Source: Photorhabdus cinerea
GTDB taxonomy: Bacteria; Pseudomonadota; Gammaproteobacteria; Enterobacterales; Enterobacteriaceae
Direction of reading: 5' to 3'
NCBI RefSeq assembly: GCF_011189575.1
Contig: NZ_PUJW01000012.1
Location: 1-64,000, forward strand
DNA: 64,000 bases
In this document: positions 53,142 to 63,067 of the stretch, piece by piece
Layout: every line of letters begins with the position of its first letter
Numbering within the stretch: the first letter of the stretch is position 1
Made by a program: the position numbers and the translations under genes
Notes under the pieces: generated by a model
Database searches by the model: none
What the model saw: the letters and a program-made list of their open reading frames with translations, nothing else
What the model was told of the DNA's origin: nothing

Positions 53142-54424
53142 CCCCGTTCTCCTTCCTGTACATAGCTTTCCTGCTGTTTCAGCCTAACATCACAGCGTTT
53201 CATTGGTAGCAACCCTTGCGGGCGCCAAACCATCATCAGTACCATCATTGCCCCTAGCAACAGCATGCTGTAAGCATTTAGATCACGCATCATCTCACGA
53301 GAAACCACCAACAGAATTGCCGCCAGTATCACCGCAGTTTGCGAACCCATTCCTCCGAGTACCACAATAGCCAGCACGAAAGCAGATTCAGCAAAAGTAA
53401 AAGATTCTGGGCTAACGAAACCTTGCCGGGCCGCAAATAACGTGCCAGCAAAACCAGCAAATGTGGCACTGATGGTAAATGCAGCCAGTTTGATACGAGT
53501 TGGGCTAATCCCCAAAGAACGGCAAGCAATTTCATCTTCACGTAGTGCTTCCCACGCGCGCCCCAATGGCATACGCAACAATCGATTGATAATAAATATC
53601 GTTACTATCACCAATAGTAACACTACCAGATACAGGAAGATGATTCGGTCACTTGGATCGTATTTCCAACCAAAGAAGTTATGGAAAGTATCCCAGCCTC
53701 CCTCTTTCACACTGCGGTTAAATTCCAACCCGAAGAAAGTAGGTTTGGGGATCTGGCTGATGCCATTTGGGCCACCTGTTATTTCAGTATTATTCAACAG
53801 TAAAATACGAACAATCTCACCAAAACCGAGTGTAACAATAGCCAGATAGTCACCCCTCAATCTCAATACGGGCAAACCTAATAACAGCCCGGATAAAGCA
53901 GCGGTTAGCCCTGCCAATGGCAAGCTTTGCCAAAATCCCAACCCGTAATAGTGACTGAGTAAAGCATAGGTATAAGCACCGATAGCATAAAAACCAGCAT
54001 ATCCAAGCACCAGCAACCCTGACAAGCCAACCACTACATTCAAACCCAATCCCAACATGACATAAATTAATGTCAGCGTAGCAATATCGACGCTACCACG
54101 AGAAACCACAAACGGCCAAACAATGGCAGCAATAATGATCAATGCCGCCAATCGTTTTTGTCCTTTAGTTGAACCATCGAAATCAGGTAGCACCCGACTT
54201 TTAAGTGGTACTTTTTTCATCGTCTGCTGAATAACCGGACGCAATAACTGGAACAGAAAAACAACCGCACAGCCAATACCAATCCATATCCAGCGCACTT
54301 CATCAGCACGGTGAACGACTAACTGCGTACCATCCAGTGACAACTGCATCCCCATCATAAAAATAGACAGCACAAATAAAGCGACTGAGGCGATAATGGC
54401 ATTAATCCAATTGGCATGTTTCAT
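53138..54424 (-). CDS. livM: LivM, permease of the branched-chain amino acid transporter
   Basis: 428 aa (E. coli 425). Eleven or so hydrophobic helices; an extended N-terminal region before the core. Conserved: MLGLGLNVVVGLSGLLVLGYAGFYAIGAY and the ATPase-coupling GRAWEALREDEIACRSLGI. Overlaps livH by 4 bp; works as a heterodimer with LivH. Confidence 0.98.
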   Translation of the reverse strand: MKHANWINAIIASVALFVLSIFMMGMQLSLDGTQLVVHRADEVRWIWIGIGCAVVFLFQLLRPVIQQTMKKVPLKSRVLPDFDGSTKGQKRLAALIIIAAIVWPFVVSRGSVDIATLTLIYVMLGLGLNVVVGLSGLLVLGYAGFYAIGAYTYALLSHYYGLGFWQSLPLAGLTAALSGLLLGLPVLRLRGDYLAIVTLGFGEIVRILLLNNTEITGGPNGISQIPKPTFFGLEFNRSVKEGGWDTFHNFFGWKYDPSDRIIFLYLVVLLLVIVTIFIINRLLRMPLGRAWEALREDEIACRSLGISPTRIKLAAFTISATFAGFAGTLFAARQGFVSPESFTFAESAFVLAIVVLGGMGSQTAVILAAILLVVSREMMRDLNAYSMLLLGAMMVLMMVWRPQGLLPMKRCDVRLKQQESYVQEGERG

Positions 54425-55347
54425 ACTTTTTCTACCTCCGGACGGCCTAAGATCCCGGTAGGCATAAACAACAACACAATAATAAGCAGAGCAAAGGAAA
54501 CAACATCTTTATATTCTGTGCTCAAATAAGCAGAAGTCAGAGCTTCAGAAATTCCCAAGATCAAGCCGCCAATCATTGCCCCCGGAATACTGCCAATCCC
54601 CCCCAACACAGCTGCGGTGAAGGCTTTCATTCCTGCCATAAAACCGATATACGGATTTATCACACCGTAGAACTGTCCCAGCAAAACACCAGCTACCGCG
54701 GCCATTGCGGCGCCAATAACAAAGGTTAAGGAAATGACTTTATCAGTATTGATTCCTAACAAACTGGTCATTTTCAAATCTTCCGCGCAAGCACGACAAG
54801 CGCGTCCCATACGGGAATAGCGGATAAACATCGTCAGTACCAGCATGGCAAGAAATGTAACTATCCAGATAGTCAGTTGCATTGCAGTAATACTGGCAGA
54901 AAATCCATCACTTTCACCCAATACCCACTGTCCGGTAATCAGACTTGGCAGTGCAAGATCGCGGGAACCTTGTGACAAACTGACATAGTTTTGCAGGAAA
55001 ATAGACATTCCAATTGCAGAAATCAGAGCAATCAGGCGCTTAGAGTGACGAACGGGTCTATAAGCCACCCGTTCAATACTCCAACCATAAGCGCTGGCAA
55101 TAACAATTGATGTCAAAAAAGCAGCGGTAACCAGTAACCAACCTAGATCGATGCCCATCATCATCAGGGCTGCAATCACAATAAAGGAGACATAACTGCC
55201 AATCATATAAACTTCGCCATGAGCAAAGTTAATCATCCCGATTATGCCGTAAACCATCGTATAACCAATGGCAATCAATGCATAAGTGCTACCCAGAGTA
55301 ACTCCATTTAGCATCTGTTGTAAGAAATAGAGAAATTGCTCTGACAT
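54421..55347 (-). CDS. livH: LivH, permease of the branched-chain amino acid transporter
   Basis: 308 aa (E. coli 308). Conserved NGVTLGSTYALIAIGYTMVYGIIGMINFAHGEVYMIG, coupling loop GRACRACAEDLKMTSLLGI, and AAVLGGIGSIPGAMIGG. About eight helices. 62 bp after livK. Confidence 0.98.
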   Translation of the reverse strand: MSEQFLYFLQQMLNGVTLGSTYALIAIGYTMVYGIIGMINFAHGEVYMIGSYVSFIVIAALMMMGIDLGWLLVTAAFLTSIVIASAYGWSIERVAYRPVRHSKRLIALISAIGMSIFLQNYVSLSQGSRDLALPSLITGQWVLGESDGFSASITAMQLTIWIVTFLAMLVLTMFIRYSRMGRACRACAEDLKMTSLLGINTDKVISLTFVIGAAMAAVAGVLLGQFYGVINPYIGFMAGMKAFTAAVLGGIGSIPGAMIGGLILGISEALTSAYLSTEYKDVVSFALLIIVLLFMPTGILGRPEVEKV

Positions 55348-55409
55348 ACCTTAATACCTCTGGAATAGCAGCCCCTGCCAAACAGGGGCTGACGGCCATT
55401 AAAATGACT

Positions 55410-56522
55410 TTACTTCACAGAGGTAGAAGAACCATCTGCATGCCATTCAAAAATACCGAACTCGAATCCTTTCAAGTCACCAGCCTCATTCCAGCTCAGT
55501 GTGCCCATTACGGTATCTATTGGATTAGTTTTTAGATCTTTTACTAAATCAGTAGGTTCCATGCTACCGGTACGGCTCATTGCTGTTGTCAGAGATTGAA
55601 TGGCAGCATAAGTTGTCCAGACGAATGGCCCGGTTGGATCTTCTTTCTTGCCTTTGATCGCATCAACAACCGCCTTGTTCACTGGAACCTGATCATAACG
55701 CTTAGGTAGTGTTACTAACATTCCTTCAGAAGCCTCACTGGCGATATTGGACAACGAAGAATTACCTACACCTTCTGGTCCCATAAAGCGAATATTCAGA
55801 CCGGCCTGCTTAGCCTGACGCAGAATTTGCCCCATTTCAGGGTAATAGCCACCGAAATAGACAAAATCCACGTTCTCTTTTTTCAGACGGGCGACTAATG
55901 CTGAGAAATCTTTATCACCCGCAGTCACGCCTTCAAACAGTACAATATTGACTCCTGCTTTTTTCAATTTGTCGAGAACAGAACGCGCTAACCCTTCGCC
56001 ATATTGCTGTTTATCATGAACAATCGCCAAACGCTGAGGTTTGATCTTTTCAGCGATATATTTCGCCGCTGTTGGTCCCTGATCAGAATCCAACCCTGTA
56101 GTACGCAGAATCATTTGGTAGCCACGAGTCGTCAGATCGGCATTAGTCGCTGCTGGCGTAATCATAATGACACCTTCATCTTCATAGATATCAGATGCTG
56201 GCTGAGTAGACGAAGAACACAGATGACCGATAACATAACGAATGTTGTCATTAATCACCTTGTTAGCGACTGCAACTGCCTGTTTCGGATCACAGGCATC
56301 ATCATATTCAACACCCACCAGCTTATTGCCATTAATGCCACCTTTGGCATTAATATCTGCAATCGCCTGACGTGCACCAGTAAATTCCATATCACCATAC
56401 TGAGCAACGGGTCCAGACATCGCCCCGACAATCGCTACCTTGATCTCTTTTGCCCATAGTGAATGGCTCATCACCATGGCAATACAACCTGCTAATAATG
56501 CTTTACCTGTTATGATATTCAT
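55410..56522 (-). CDS. livK: LivK, leucine/branched-chain amino acid binding protein
   Basis: 370 aa (E. coli 369). A signal peptide (ITGKALLAGCIAMVMSHSLWA) precedes a periplasmic type I binding protein: IKVAIVGAMSGPVAQYGDME, VGVEYDDACDPKQAVAVANK (with the disulphide Cys), IGHLCSSSTQPASD. It delivers leucine and related amino acids to LivHMGF. First gene of the operon. The paralogue livJ, next to rpoH in E. coli, is not in this window. Confidence 0.97.
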   Translation of the reverse strand: MNIITGKALLAGCIAMVMSHSLWAKEIKVAIVGAMSGPVAQYGDMEFTGARQAIADINAKGGINGNKLVGVEYDDACDPKQAVAVANKVINDNIRYVIGHLCSSSTQPASDIYEDEGVIMITPAATNADLTTRGYQMILRTTGLDSDQGPTAAKYIAEKIKPQRLAIVHDKQQYGEGLARSVLDKLKKAGVNIVLFEGVTAGDKDFSALVARLKKENVDFVYFGGYYPEMGQILRQAKQAGLNIRFMGPEGVGNSSLSNIASEASEGMLVTLPKRYDQVPVNKAVVDAIKGKKEDPTGPFVWTTYAAIQSLTTAMSRTGSMEPTDLVKDLKTNPIDTVMGTLSWNEAGDLKGFEFGIFEWHADGSSTSVK

Positions 56523-56911
56523 TTATTTATCCCCGTATTGTTATTGGTCTTATTTATTGTGTTTGCCTTTAAAATCTTTCATTATCTGGCTGGAAATTAT
56601 GACCTTTTGTGATTGATGATTAGATAAAGTGATTTTTGTTAATAAGACTTTATTTTTCATGTCATTAAAATAGCATTTCATGCTTAAAATCAAATTAACA
56701 AGGTAGCCAAAAGCATTATATACAGAATAAAATACCACCGAAGATGGTTGTAATTTAGACAAAACATAGTGTGATATTCTGGTTAAATATTAGTAAAGCA
56801 ATCTTTAACTCGAAAGATCGAGGTCATTAAAAACATTTTTTCCAGTAACGTATAAAAACAGTTGCACAACACACTGCCTATCTATTCATTTACAATTGAT
56901 ATGGAAAAACC
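56523..56911. promoter_or_regulatory. divergent intergenic region between livK and panM
   Basis: 389 bp, AT-rich. It must hold the livK promoter on the left and the panM promoter on the right. E. coli liv genes are repressed by Lrp with leucine, whose sites are degenerate and AT-rich; I cannot place one. A 70-codon minus-strand frame (56550-56762) has no support. Confidence 0.45.
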
Positions 56912-57310
56912 ATGAAATTAACTATCGAGCAACTTACTGTTTTATCAGTACAAGATATGATTGATCTGGGGAAGATCTGGCCTCAACAAACACCTGAACA
57001 ATGGCAAATCTATCTAAAAAACGGGAATAAACTGTTTGCTGCCCGTTTTAATGGCAGATTACTAGCCGCAGTAAAAATTACTCTCAGTCATCAATTTGGT
57101 CTGCTTGAAGATTTGTGTGTCCGTGAAATAACACGTCGCCGGGGAGTCGGTTTATATCTGATAAATGAAATAAAGGTCCACCATCCTACCGTTAAGCAAT
57201 GGAAGCTCAGCCTCGAAGGTTTCCCAGATGCCAACGAGCCAGCATTAAAAGGTTTTATGAGCGCCTGTGGTTTTCATTATGACGCGACGTCAAATTATTA
57301 TTCTAATTGA
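56912..57310 (+). CDS. panM: PanM (PanZ), aspartate decarboxylase maturation factor
   Basis: 132 aa (E. coli 127). GNAT fold: LLEDLCVREITRRRGVGLYLINEI holds the acetyl-CoA pyrophosphate loop (RRRGVG). It triggers self-cleavage of pro-PanD to make the pyruvoyl group, feeding beta-alanine to pantothenate. It keeps its E. coli place beside livK. It converges on glycerate kinase, overlapping by 13 bp. Confidence 0.93.
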   Translation: MKLTIEQLTVLSVQDMIDLGKIWPQQTPEQWQIYLKNGNKLFAARFNGRLLAAVKITLSHQFGLLEDLCVREITRRRGVGLYLINEIKVHHPTVKQWKLSLEGFPDANEPALKGFMSACGFHYDATSNYYSN

Positions 57311-58437
57311 CCCATTTTCCAGACAGCAGCCACATTGCGGGCAGTCACTCGTAAATTTTCATGCCCGCAAGCAAGAGCATCAGAAAGAGAACAAACACCG
57401 GGAATAATGGAAAAAACAGCATCCAATCCATGATCATGAACAATGCTGTAGTCCTTACTCATACTGCCAACCAGTGCAATGGTTGCAATGGCATATTTTT
57501 TGGCGATACGGGCAACACCAATTGGCGTTTTACCATAAATAGTCTGGCTGTCTATCCGACCTTCGCCAGTAATAACCAGATTAGCACCCTGTAGCGCTTC
57601 TTCCAGCTTTAGAGTGGAGATAACAATATCAATTCCCGGTTGCAATTTAGCGTTCAGCCAACCAAGTAAAGAAGCCCCCATACCACCTGCTGCTCCTGCA
57701 CCGGGTACATCAATGACCCTGGTTTCTGTCAAGAATTCAATTTTTTCACCATAATGACGTAAAGCAGCATCCAATTCTTTCACCATCTCTGGTGTCGCCC
57801 CTTTCTGTGGACCAAAAATAGCCGATGCACCCAACTCACCACATAGCGGGTTAGTCACATCACAGGCGACGATAATTTCAGTGTGACTCAAACGAGAATC
57901 CAAACCAGAGAGATCAATTTCAGCAAGCTGGCTTAATGCTGCACCTCCAGCTTTGAGTTCTTTACCACTAATATCAAGCAGATGAGCCCCCAGTGCCTGC
58001 ATCATACCGGCACCACCATCATTAGTCGCACTGCCCCCAATCCCCAGAATTATCTTTCTGACACCTTTATCTAAAGCAGCCAGTATCAGCTCACCTGTAC
58101 CATAAGTCGTGGTTATCAGTGGATTACGCTGCTCTATTGGAACCAAATGCAGACCAGAAGTCGCAGCCATTTCAATAATAGCCGTTTTTTCATCACCCAG
58201 AATACCGAAAAAGCTATCCACTGGCTGATTTAACGGCCCAGTAACAGACAAATGGATAACCTGACCATTCATGGCTGCTACCATTGATTCAACTGTACCT
58301 TCACCACCATCAGCCATTGGTAATTTGATATATTCGGCTTGTGGATAAATTTCACGAAATCCCTGTTCTATTGCTTCAGCGACCTGCGAAGCACTGAGAC
58401 TTTCTTTAAATGAATCAGGTGCAATCACAATTTTCAT
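57298..58437 (-). CDS. glycerate kinase, GarK/GlxK type
   Basis: 379 aa from MKIVIAPDSFKESLSASQ (the frame opens three codons earlier). Class I glycerate kinase: ADGGEGTVESMVAAMNG, LGIGGSATNDGGAGMMQALG, DVTNPLCGELGASAIFGPQKGA, ITGEGRIDSQTIYGKTPIGVA. Phosphorylates glycerate to 2-phosphoglycerate. No glyoxylate or galactarate genes are adjacent, so GarK versus GlxK cannot be decided. It lies between liv/panM and rpoH, where E. coli has livJ. Confidence 0.93.
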   Translation of the reverse strand: MKIVIAPDSFKESLSASQVAEAIEQGFREIYPQAEYIKLPMADGGEGTVESMVAAMNGQVIHLSVTGPLNQPVDSFFGILGDEKTAIIEMAATSGLHLVPIEQRNPLITTTYGTGELILAALDKGVRKIILGIGGSATNDGGAGMMQALGAHLLDISGKELKAGGAALSQLAEIDLSGLDSRLSHTEIIVACDVTNPLCGELGASAIFGPQKGATPEMVKELDAALRHYGEKIEFLTETRVIDVPGAGAAGGMGASLLGWLNAKLQPGIDIVISTLKLEEALQGANLVITGEGRIDSQTIYGKTPIGVARIAKKYAIATIALVGSMSKDYSIVHDHGLDAVFSIIPGVCSLSDALACGHENLRVTARNVAAVWKMGQLE

Positions 58438-58474
58438 ACAATTCACTCAGGGTTGAAAACTCTGAAAAATAGGA

Positions 58475-58502
58475 ACAAAAAAGGCGATAAATCATTATCG
58501 CC
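58475..58502 (-). terminator. rho-independent terminator after rpoH
   Basis: On the minus strand a perfect 8-bp stem (58495-58502 with 58483-58490), 4-base loop, followed by TTTTTT. It lies 35 bp past the rpoH stop. Confidence 0.85.
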
Positions 58503-58537
58503 CTTTAACTTATTCATGATGACTACATTAAATTTAT

Positions 58538-59395
58538 TTACGCCTCAATCGCTACCCGCAGTTTTTTCATGGCATTTTTTTCAAGCTGACGTACGCGCTC
58601 AGCAGAAACACCGTACTTATCAGCCAGTTCTTGCAAGGTAGATTTATTATCATCATCCAACCAGCGACAACGGATAATATCCTGACTGCGCTCATCTAAA
58701 CCTTCTATTGCCACTGATAATTTATCAGCAGCATGGTTTTCCCAGTTGTCCTCTTCGATACCGTCTGCAAAATCAGACGCTTTATCCTGAAGATACAGAA
58801 CAGGAGCAACCGGCTGGCCTTCCTGATTATCATCATCGGCAGACATATCAAATGCCATATCCTGCGCTGACATACGAGATTCCATCTCACGTACATCTTT
58901 ACTGGTTACACCAAGTTCTTTAGCAACCATCTCCACTTCGTCTTGATTGAACCAACCCAGACGCTGCTTAGTTTTGCGCAGATTAAAAAACAGCTTACGC
59001 TGCGCTTTAGTTGTTGCAACTTTTACAATACGCCAGTTACGCAGCACATACTCATGGATTTCAGCTTTAATCCAGTGAACGGCAAAAGAAACCAGACGTA
59101 CCCCCACCTCCGGGTTAAAACGACGTACTGCTTTCATCAAGCCAATGTTCCCTTCCTGAATTAAATCTGCCTGAGGCAAACCATAACCAGCATAACTGCG
59201 AGCGACATGAACAACGAAGCGCAGATGAGACAGAATCAGCTTCTTAGCTGCATCCAGATCTCCCTGGTAATGCAGCCTTTCAGCCAGTTCCTTCTCTTCC
59301 TCTGCTGTCAGCATCGGATAGGCATTAGAGGCGCGGATATAGCCCTCTAGACTTCCTTGAGGAACTAACGCTAAGGTTTGCATTTCTTTGGCCAT
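58538..59395 (-). CDS. rpoH: RNA polymerase sigma-32 (heat shock) factor
   Basis: 285 aa (E. coli 284). Region 2 with DLIQEGNIGLMKAVRRFNPEVGVRLVSFAVHWIKAEI, the RpoH box QRKLFFNLRKTKQRLG between regions 2 and 3, and the region 4 helix-turn-helix STLQELADKYGVSAERVRQLEKNAMKKLR. Directs heat-shock genes. In E. coli its mRNA 5' part is a thermosensor and transcription uses several promoters; the 260 bp upstream should hold them. Confidence 0.99.
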   Translation of the reverse strand: MAKEMQTLALVPQGSLEGYIRASNAYPMLTAEEEKELAERLHYQGDLDAAKKLILSHLRFVVHVARSYAGYGLPQADLIQEGNIGLMKAVRRFNPEVGVRLVSFAVHWIKAEIHEYVLRNWRIVKVATTKAQRKLFFNLRKTKQRLGWFNQDEVEMVAKELGVTSKDVREMESRMSAQDMAFDMSADDDNQEGQPVAPVLYLQDKASDFADGIEEDNWENHAADKLSVAIEGLDERSQDIIRCRWLDDDNKSTLQELADKYGVSAERVRQLEKNAMKKLRVAIEA

Positions 59396-59655
59396 TCAAA
59401 TCCTCTCAAATAAGGCTCAAATCATTAGTATAGATTACATCAGTGTATATGAACCAATGCTCACATACAGCGGTACAGTCTATCACCAGAATGTGCATAT
59501 TCAAGTTACAGATGCGTGAAGTAGTCATAATTTCAATGCAGACAACATCCACTATGAAGTAACGGAACAAAAAATAACAGATTGTCTTATATTTATGCAA
59601 GTAACTTTATTTGTATGTTAAACCTGTAGTCGATCAGCCTGTAAGAATACAGCCG

Positions 59656-60630
59656 TTACTCTGGCGTAAAGTGGCGCAAATGCTGAGTTGTCGCTAGCCA
59701 GGCGGCTACCCAACCAATCATGGCAGAGATAAGAACTAGCAATAAGGATTCATCCCATGAAAGTCCATATAAATTAAACGTCGTACCAAACACGCTGGCA
59801 ACCTGTGTTACAACATCAGAGAGCTTCCACACCAACAAGGCAGAGAGTATTAATGACAAAATTGCTCCAAGTCCCCCTAACAAAGCACCACCATTAAGGA
59901 ATGGACGCAAAATAAAACCATCAGTTGCACCAATCAACTTCATCACATTAATAGTATCACGGTGACTGAAAATACTGAGGCGTACGCTATTACCGATGAC
60001 CAAAAACAACGCCACTATCATCAAAATACCGATCACTGTCGCAATCTGACCGACAAGGCCCGTCAACGCAGCCAGACGAGCAAACCAGCTATCATCCATA
60101 CGAACTTCTTCAATGCCTTTGACCTGAGAAACTCTGTCACGCAATGTAGTCAGAGTCTGTGAACTCTGGAAATCAATTTTCGGTGTAATGATAGCAACCG
60201 CGGGTAATGGATTCTCTTCCAACATATCCAGAGCGCTGCCAAAACCAGACCAGGTACGGAACTCGGTCATGGCTTCCTGGCGTGAAAGATAATTAACATT
60301 ATCCACCCCATTGAGCGCTTTCAGTTCACTTATCAATTTCTGGACGCTGTTATCATCCAGTGATTTATCGAGATAAACCGTCAATTGCGGAGTGGGGTAC
60401 CATTTTTCCGCGGCCTGGCTAACGTTCTTCCATACGATGTAACAAACGCTGGGTAATGTCAGAGAAATCGCAATAACCATAATCGTCAGCAAAGTTGCCA
60501 GCGGCTGACGCAGCATATCTGTTAGTGCATTCATCCAAGCATAACGCCATTGTTCACGCCATCCCCCTTGCAGGGTTTTGCTTTTCGATCTTGTTACTTT
60601 TCCTGCGACCTTACGCACATTTTTAACCAT
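59656..60630 (-). CDS. ftsX: FtsX, divisome ABC-type membrane protein
   Basis: 324 aa (E. coli 352). A basic cytoplasmic N-terminus, then four helices with the large periplasmic loop after the first (about 75-195: YPTPQLTVYLDKSLDDNSVQK, SALDMLEENPLPAVAIITPK). With FtsE it activates periplasmic amidase through EnvC. Its ATG overlaps ftsE by 8 bp. It is the last gene of ftsYEX. Confidence 0.97.
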   Translation of the reverse strand: MVKNVRKVAGKVTRSKSKTLQGGWREQWRYAWMNALTDMLRQPLATLLTIMVIAISLTLPSVCYIVWKNVSQAAEKWYPTPQLTVYLDKSLDDNSVQKLISELKALNGVDNVNYLSRQEAMTEFRTWSGFGSALDMLEENPLPAVAIITPKIDFQSSQTLTTLRDRVSQVKGIEEVRMDDSWFARLAALTGLVGQIATVIGILMIVALFLVIGNSVRLSIFSHRDTINVMKLIGATDGFILRPFLNGGALLGGLGAILSLILSALLVWKLSDVVTQVASVFGTTFNLYGLSWDESLLLVLISAMIGWVAAWLATTQHLRHFTPE

Positions 60631-61288
60631 GATGCTCCCCCGTCATACGGCCCTGGCTCAGCGTCAGAATACGATATTTTCTCCTATCAATCAGTGCCAT
60701 ATCATGGGTCGCCATCAGCACTGTTACCCCTACCCGATTAAATTCTTCAAACAGCCGCAAAATGCCTTCTGACAACTCACCATCAAGGTTACCTGTTGGT
60801 TCATCGGCCAATAAAACAGTCGGCTTATTCACAACTGCACGGGCAATGCCAACACGTTGCTGCTCACCACCTGAGAGTTGAATCGGGAAATTCTTCGCTT
60901 TGTCCAGTAAACCAACCTTATCTAATGCAGCAGAAGTTCGGCGACGGATATCTTCAGAACTCGCACCAGAAATGATAAGTGGCATTGCTACATTATCGTA
61001 TACCGTTCGATCCAACAGCAGGTGATGATCCTGGAAGATCATACCAATCTGACGGCGGAGGAAAGGGACTTCACGGCTTTTTAACCGGCTGATATCATGA
61101 CCTGCAAACCAGATATGTCCAGCACTGGGTCGCTCAATGCCACAGATGAGTTTCAGCAAGGTACTTTTACCTGCTCCTGAGTGACCAATCAAAAATGCCA
61201 TTTCCGCAGGACGCAAATGAAAATTTACCCCTTGCAGGGCTTGTCGTCCCCCCAGATAAGCTTTACTGACCTGTTCAAAGCGAATCAT
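60623..61288 (-). CDS. ftsE: FtsE, divisome ABC ATPase
   Basis: 221 aa (E. coli 222). Walker A GHSGAGKSTLLKLICG, Q-loop FQDHHLLLDRTVYDNVAMPL, signature LSGGEQQRVGIARAV, Walker B VLLADEPTGNLD, switch His LMATHDMALI. Energises FtsX to control septal peptidoglycan hydrolysis. 6 bp after ftsY. Confidence 0.99.
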   Translation of the reverse strand: MIRFEQVSKAYLGGRQALQGVNFHLRPAEMAFLIGHSGAGKSTLLKLICGIERPSAGHIWFAGHDISRLKSREVPFLRRQIGMIFQDHHLLLDRTVYDNVAMPLIISGASSEDIRRRTSAALDKVGLLDKAKNFPIQLSGGEQQRVGIARAVVNKPTVLLADEPTGNLDGELSEGILRLFEEFNRVGVTVLMATHDMALIDRRKYRILTLSQGRMTGEHHG

Positions 61289-61294
61289 CGGTAA

Positions 61295-62830
61295 TTAATC
61301 CTCTCGGGCAAAAAGAGCCTCTATAAAGTCGTCTGCCTTAAATGGCCGTAGATCTTCAATGCCTTCACCAACACCAATATAACGGATAGGAATTTCAAAC
61401 TGATCAGCAATGGCGAAAATCACTCCACCTTTGGCAGTACCATCCAATTTTGTCAATGAGATACCTGTCAGCCCAACCGCTTCATGGAACAGTTTAGCCT
61501 GACTTATCGCATTCTGACCGGTACTGGCATCCAATGTCAGCATAATTTCATGTGGAGCATTTTCGTCCAGTTTTTTCATCACCCGAACAATTTTCTTCAA
61601 CTCTTCCATCAGGTGAGATTTATTTTGCAAACGGCCTGCGGTATCTGCAATCAATATATCTACACCTTTAGCTTTAGCTGATTGCATAGCATCGAAAATC
61701 ACAGAAGCCGGATCAGCGCCGGTATGTTGCGCCACCACAGGAATATGATTGCGTTCCCCCCACACCTGTAATTGCTCAACTGCGGCAGCACGGAAAGTAT
61801 CCCCAGCCGCCAACATGACAGATTTACCTTGTGCCTGGAACTGACGTGCCAATTTACCGATCGTTGTGGTTTTACCAACACCATTAACACCAACCATCAG
61901 AATGACATACGGTATTTTTCCTTCAATATCCAGCGGCTTATCAACTTTAGCTAGAATGCCAGACATCTCTTCTTTCAATTTGGCATACAATGCTTCCGCA
62001 TCTTTCAGCTCTTTACGGCTGGCATGCTCCGTCAGACTGCCAATGATTTTGCGGGTAGTATCAACACCAACATCAGCAATCAATAACTGCTCTTCCAATT
62101 CATCAAACAGATCATCGTCGATCTTTTTACCACTGAACAGGCTGAGAAAGCCGGAACCTAAATTTTGACGAGTTTTAACCAAACTACGTTTCAAACGCGT
62201 GAAAAATCCTTCCTTAGTCGGGCGTTCCTGTTCCTTTGATACAACTGGCTTTGGCTGTTCGGTTAGTACCTGTTCCGCCTGCTCTGCGGCTAACCTTGCT
62301 GCTTCCTCAGTAAGACGCTGTTGTTCTGCCTGTTCTGCGGCCAACCTTGCCACTTCCTCTGCAAGGCGCTGTTGCTCTGCCTGTTCCACGGCTAATCTTG
62401 CAGCCTCTTCAGCAAGACGCTGTTGTTCTGCCTGCTCTGCTGCCAATCTTGCTGCTTCTTCAACAAGGCGTTTTTGTTCCGCTTGCTCTGCTGCCAATCT
62501 TGCAGACTCTTCAGCAAGACGCTGTTGTTCCGCCTGCTCTGCTGCCAATCTTGCAGACTCTTTAGCAAGACGCTGTTGTTCCGCCTGCTCTGCGGCTAAT
62601 CTTGCCACTTCCTCTGCAAGGCGTTGTTGCTCTGCCTGCTCTACGGCTAACCTTGCTGCTTCCTCAGTAAGACGCTGTTGTTCTGCCTGTTCTGCGACCA
62701 ACCTTGCCGCTTCCTCTGCAAGACGCTGTTGCTCCGCTTGCTCTACGGCCAATTGTTCTTCTTTTTGCTGTTCTTCCTGACGACCACGCCCGAACCAGGA
62801 GAAAAAGCCTCTTTTTTTCTCTTTTGCCAT
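61295..62830 (-). CDS. ftsY: FtsY, signal recognition particle receptor
   Basis: 511 aa (E. coli 497). The C-terminal NG GTPase is standard: VGVNGVGKTTTIGKLARQF (G1), DTFRAAAVEQLQVWGER (insertion), DTAGRLQNKSHLMEEL (G3), TKLDGTAKGG (G4). It docks SRP-ribosome complexes to SecYEG. The N-terminus starts KEKKRGFFSWFGRGRQEE (amphipathic membrane-targeting helix), then residues 28-187 are a 17-residue Glu/Gln/Ala-rich tandem repeat, which replaces the non-repetitive acidic A domain of E. coli. First gene of the operon with ftsE and ftsX. Confidence 0.98.
   Translation of the reverse strand: MAKEKKRGFFSWFGRGRQEEQQKEEQLAVEQAEQQRLAEEAARLVAEQAEQQRLTEEAARLAVEQAEQQRLAEEVARLAAEQAEQQRLAKESARLAAEQAEQQRLAEESARLAAEQAEQKRLVEEAARLAAEQAEQQRLAEEAARLAVEQAEQQRLAEEVARLAAEQAEQQRLTEEAARLAAEQAEQVLTEQPKPVVSKEQERPTKEGFFTRLKRSLVKTRQNLGSGFLSLFSGKKIDDDLFDELEEQLLIADVGVDTTRKIIGSLTEHASRKELKDAEALYAKLKEEMSGILAKVDKPLDIEGKIPYVILMVGVNGVGKTTTIGKLARQFQAQGKSVMLAAGDTFRAAAVEQLQVWGERNHIPVVAQHTGADPASVIFDAMQSAKAKGVDILIADTAGRLQNKSHLMEELKKIVRVMKKLDENAPHEIMLTLDASTGQNAISQAKLFHEAVGLTGISLTKLDGTAKGGVIFAIADQFEIPIRYIGVGEGIEDLRPFKADDFIEALFARED
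62270..62749 (-). repeat. 51-bp tandem repeat inside ftsY
   Basis: About nine full and one partial copies of a 51-bp unit encode the 17-residue consensus AAEQAEQQRLAEEAARL. Copies differ at a few places (AEE/TEE/AKE, AARL/SARL/VARL), and a higher-order pattern is seen: the AVEQ-LAEEV then AAEQ pattern recurs. All units stay in frame, so copy number may change without breaking the gene. Confidence 0.95.
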
Positions 62831-63067
62831 CAGCCACTACACTCCTCAAGGTTAAATCATGGCGTTATAACAGTGAATAATAACGAAATTAGACGCAGTC
62901 TAACATTTTCGTAGTAGCGCAACACATATCAATCATGAATTCCATGGTAAATTAATGCCAGCAAGATTTAACAAGTCTTTTTATCTGACATTTTCAAGGC
63001 ACCTTTAAAAGTACGTTATCGGTTATGCAACACCTATCTGATGACAAATTATTAAGTTACGTAAATT

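Noticed and set aside
62270..62749. CRISPR-like array of short repeats
   Set aside because: The 51-bp units are contiguous, in frame with ftsY and without unique spacers, so they are a coding tandem repeat.
62199..62780. 193-codon Ser/Cys/Ala-rich open frame on the plus strand
   Set aside because: It is the antisense of the ftsY tandem repeat; its regular composition comes only from the 51-bp repeat.
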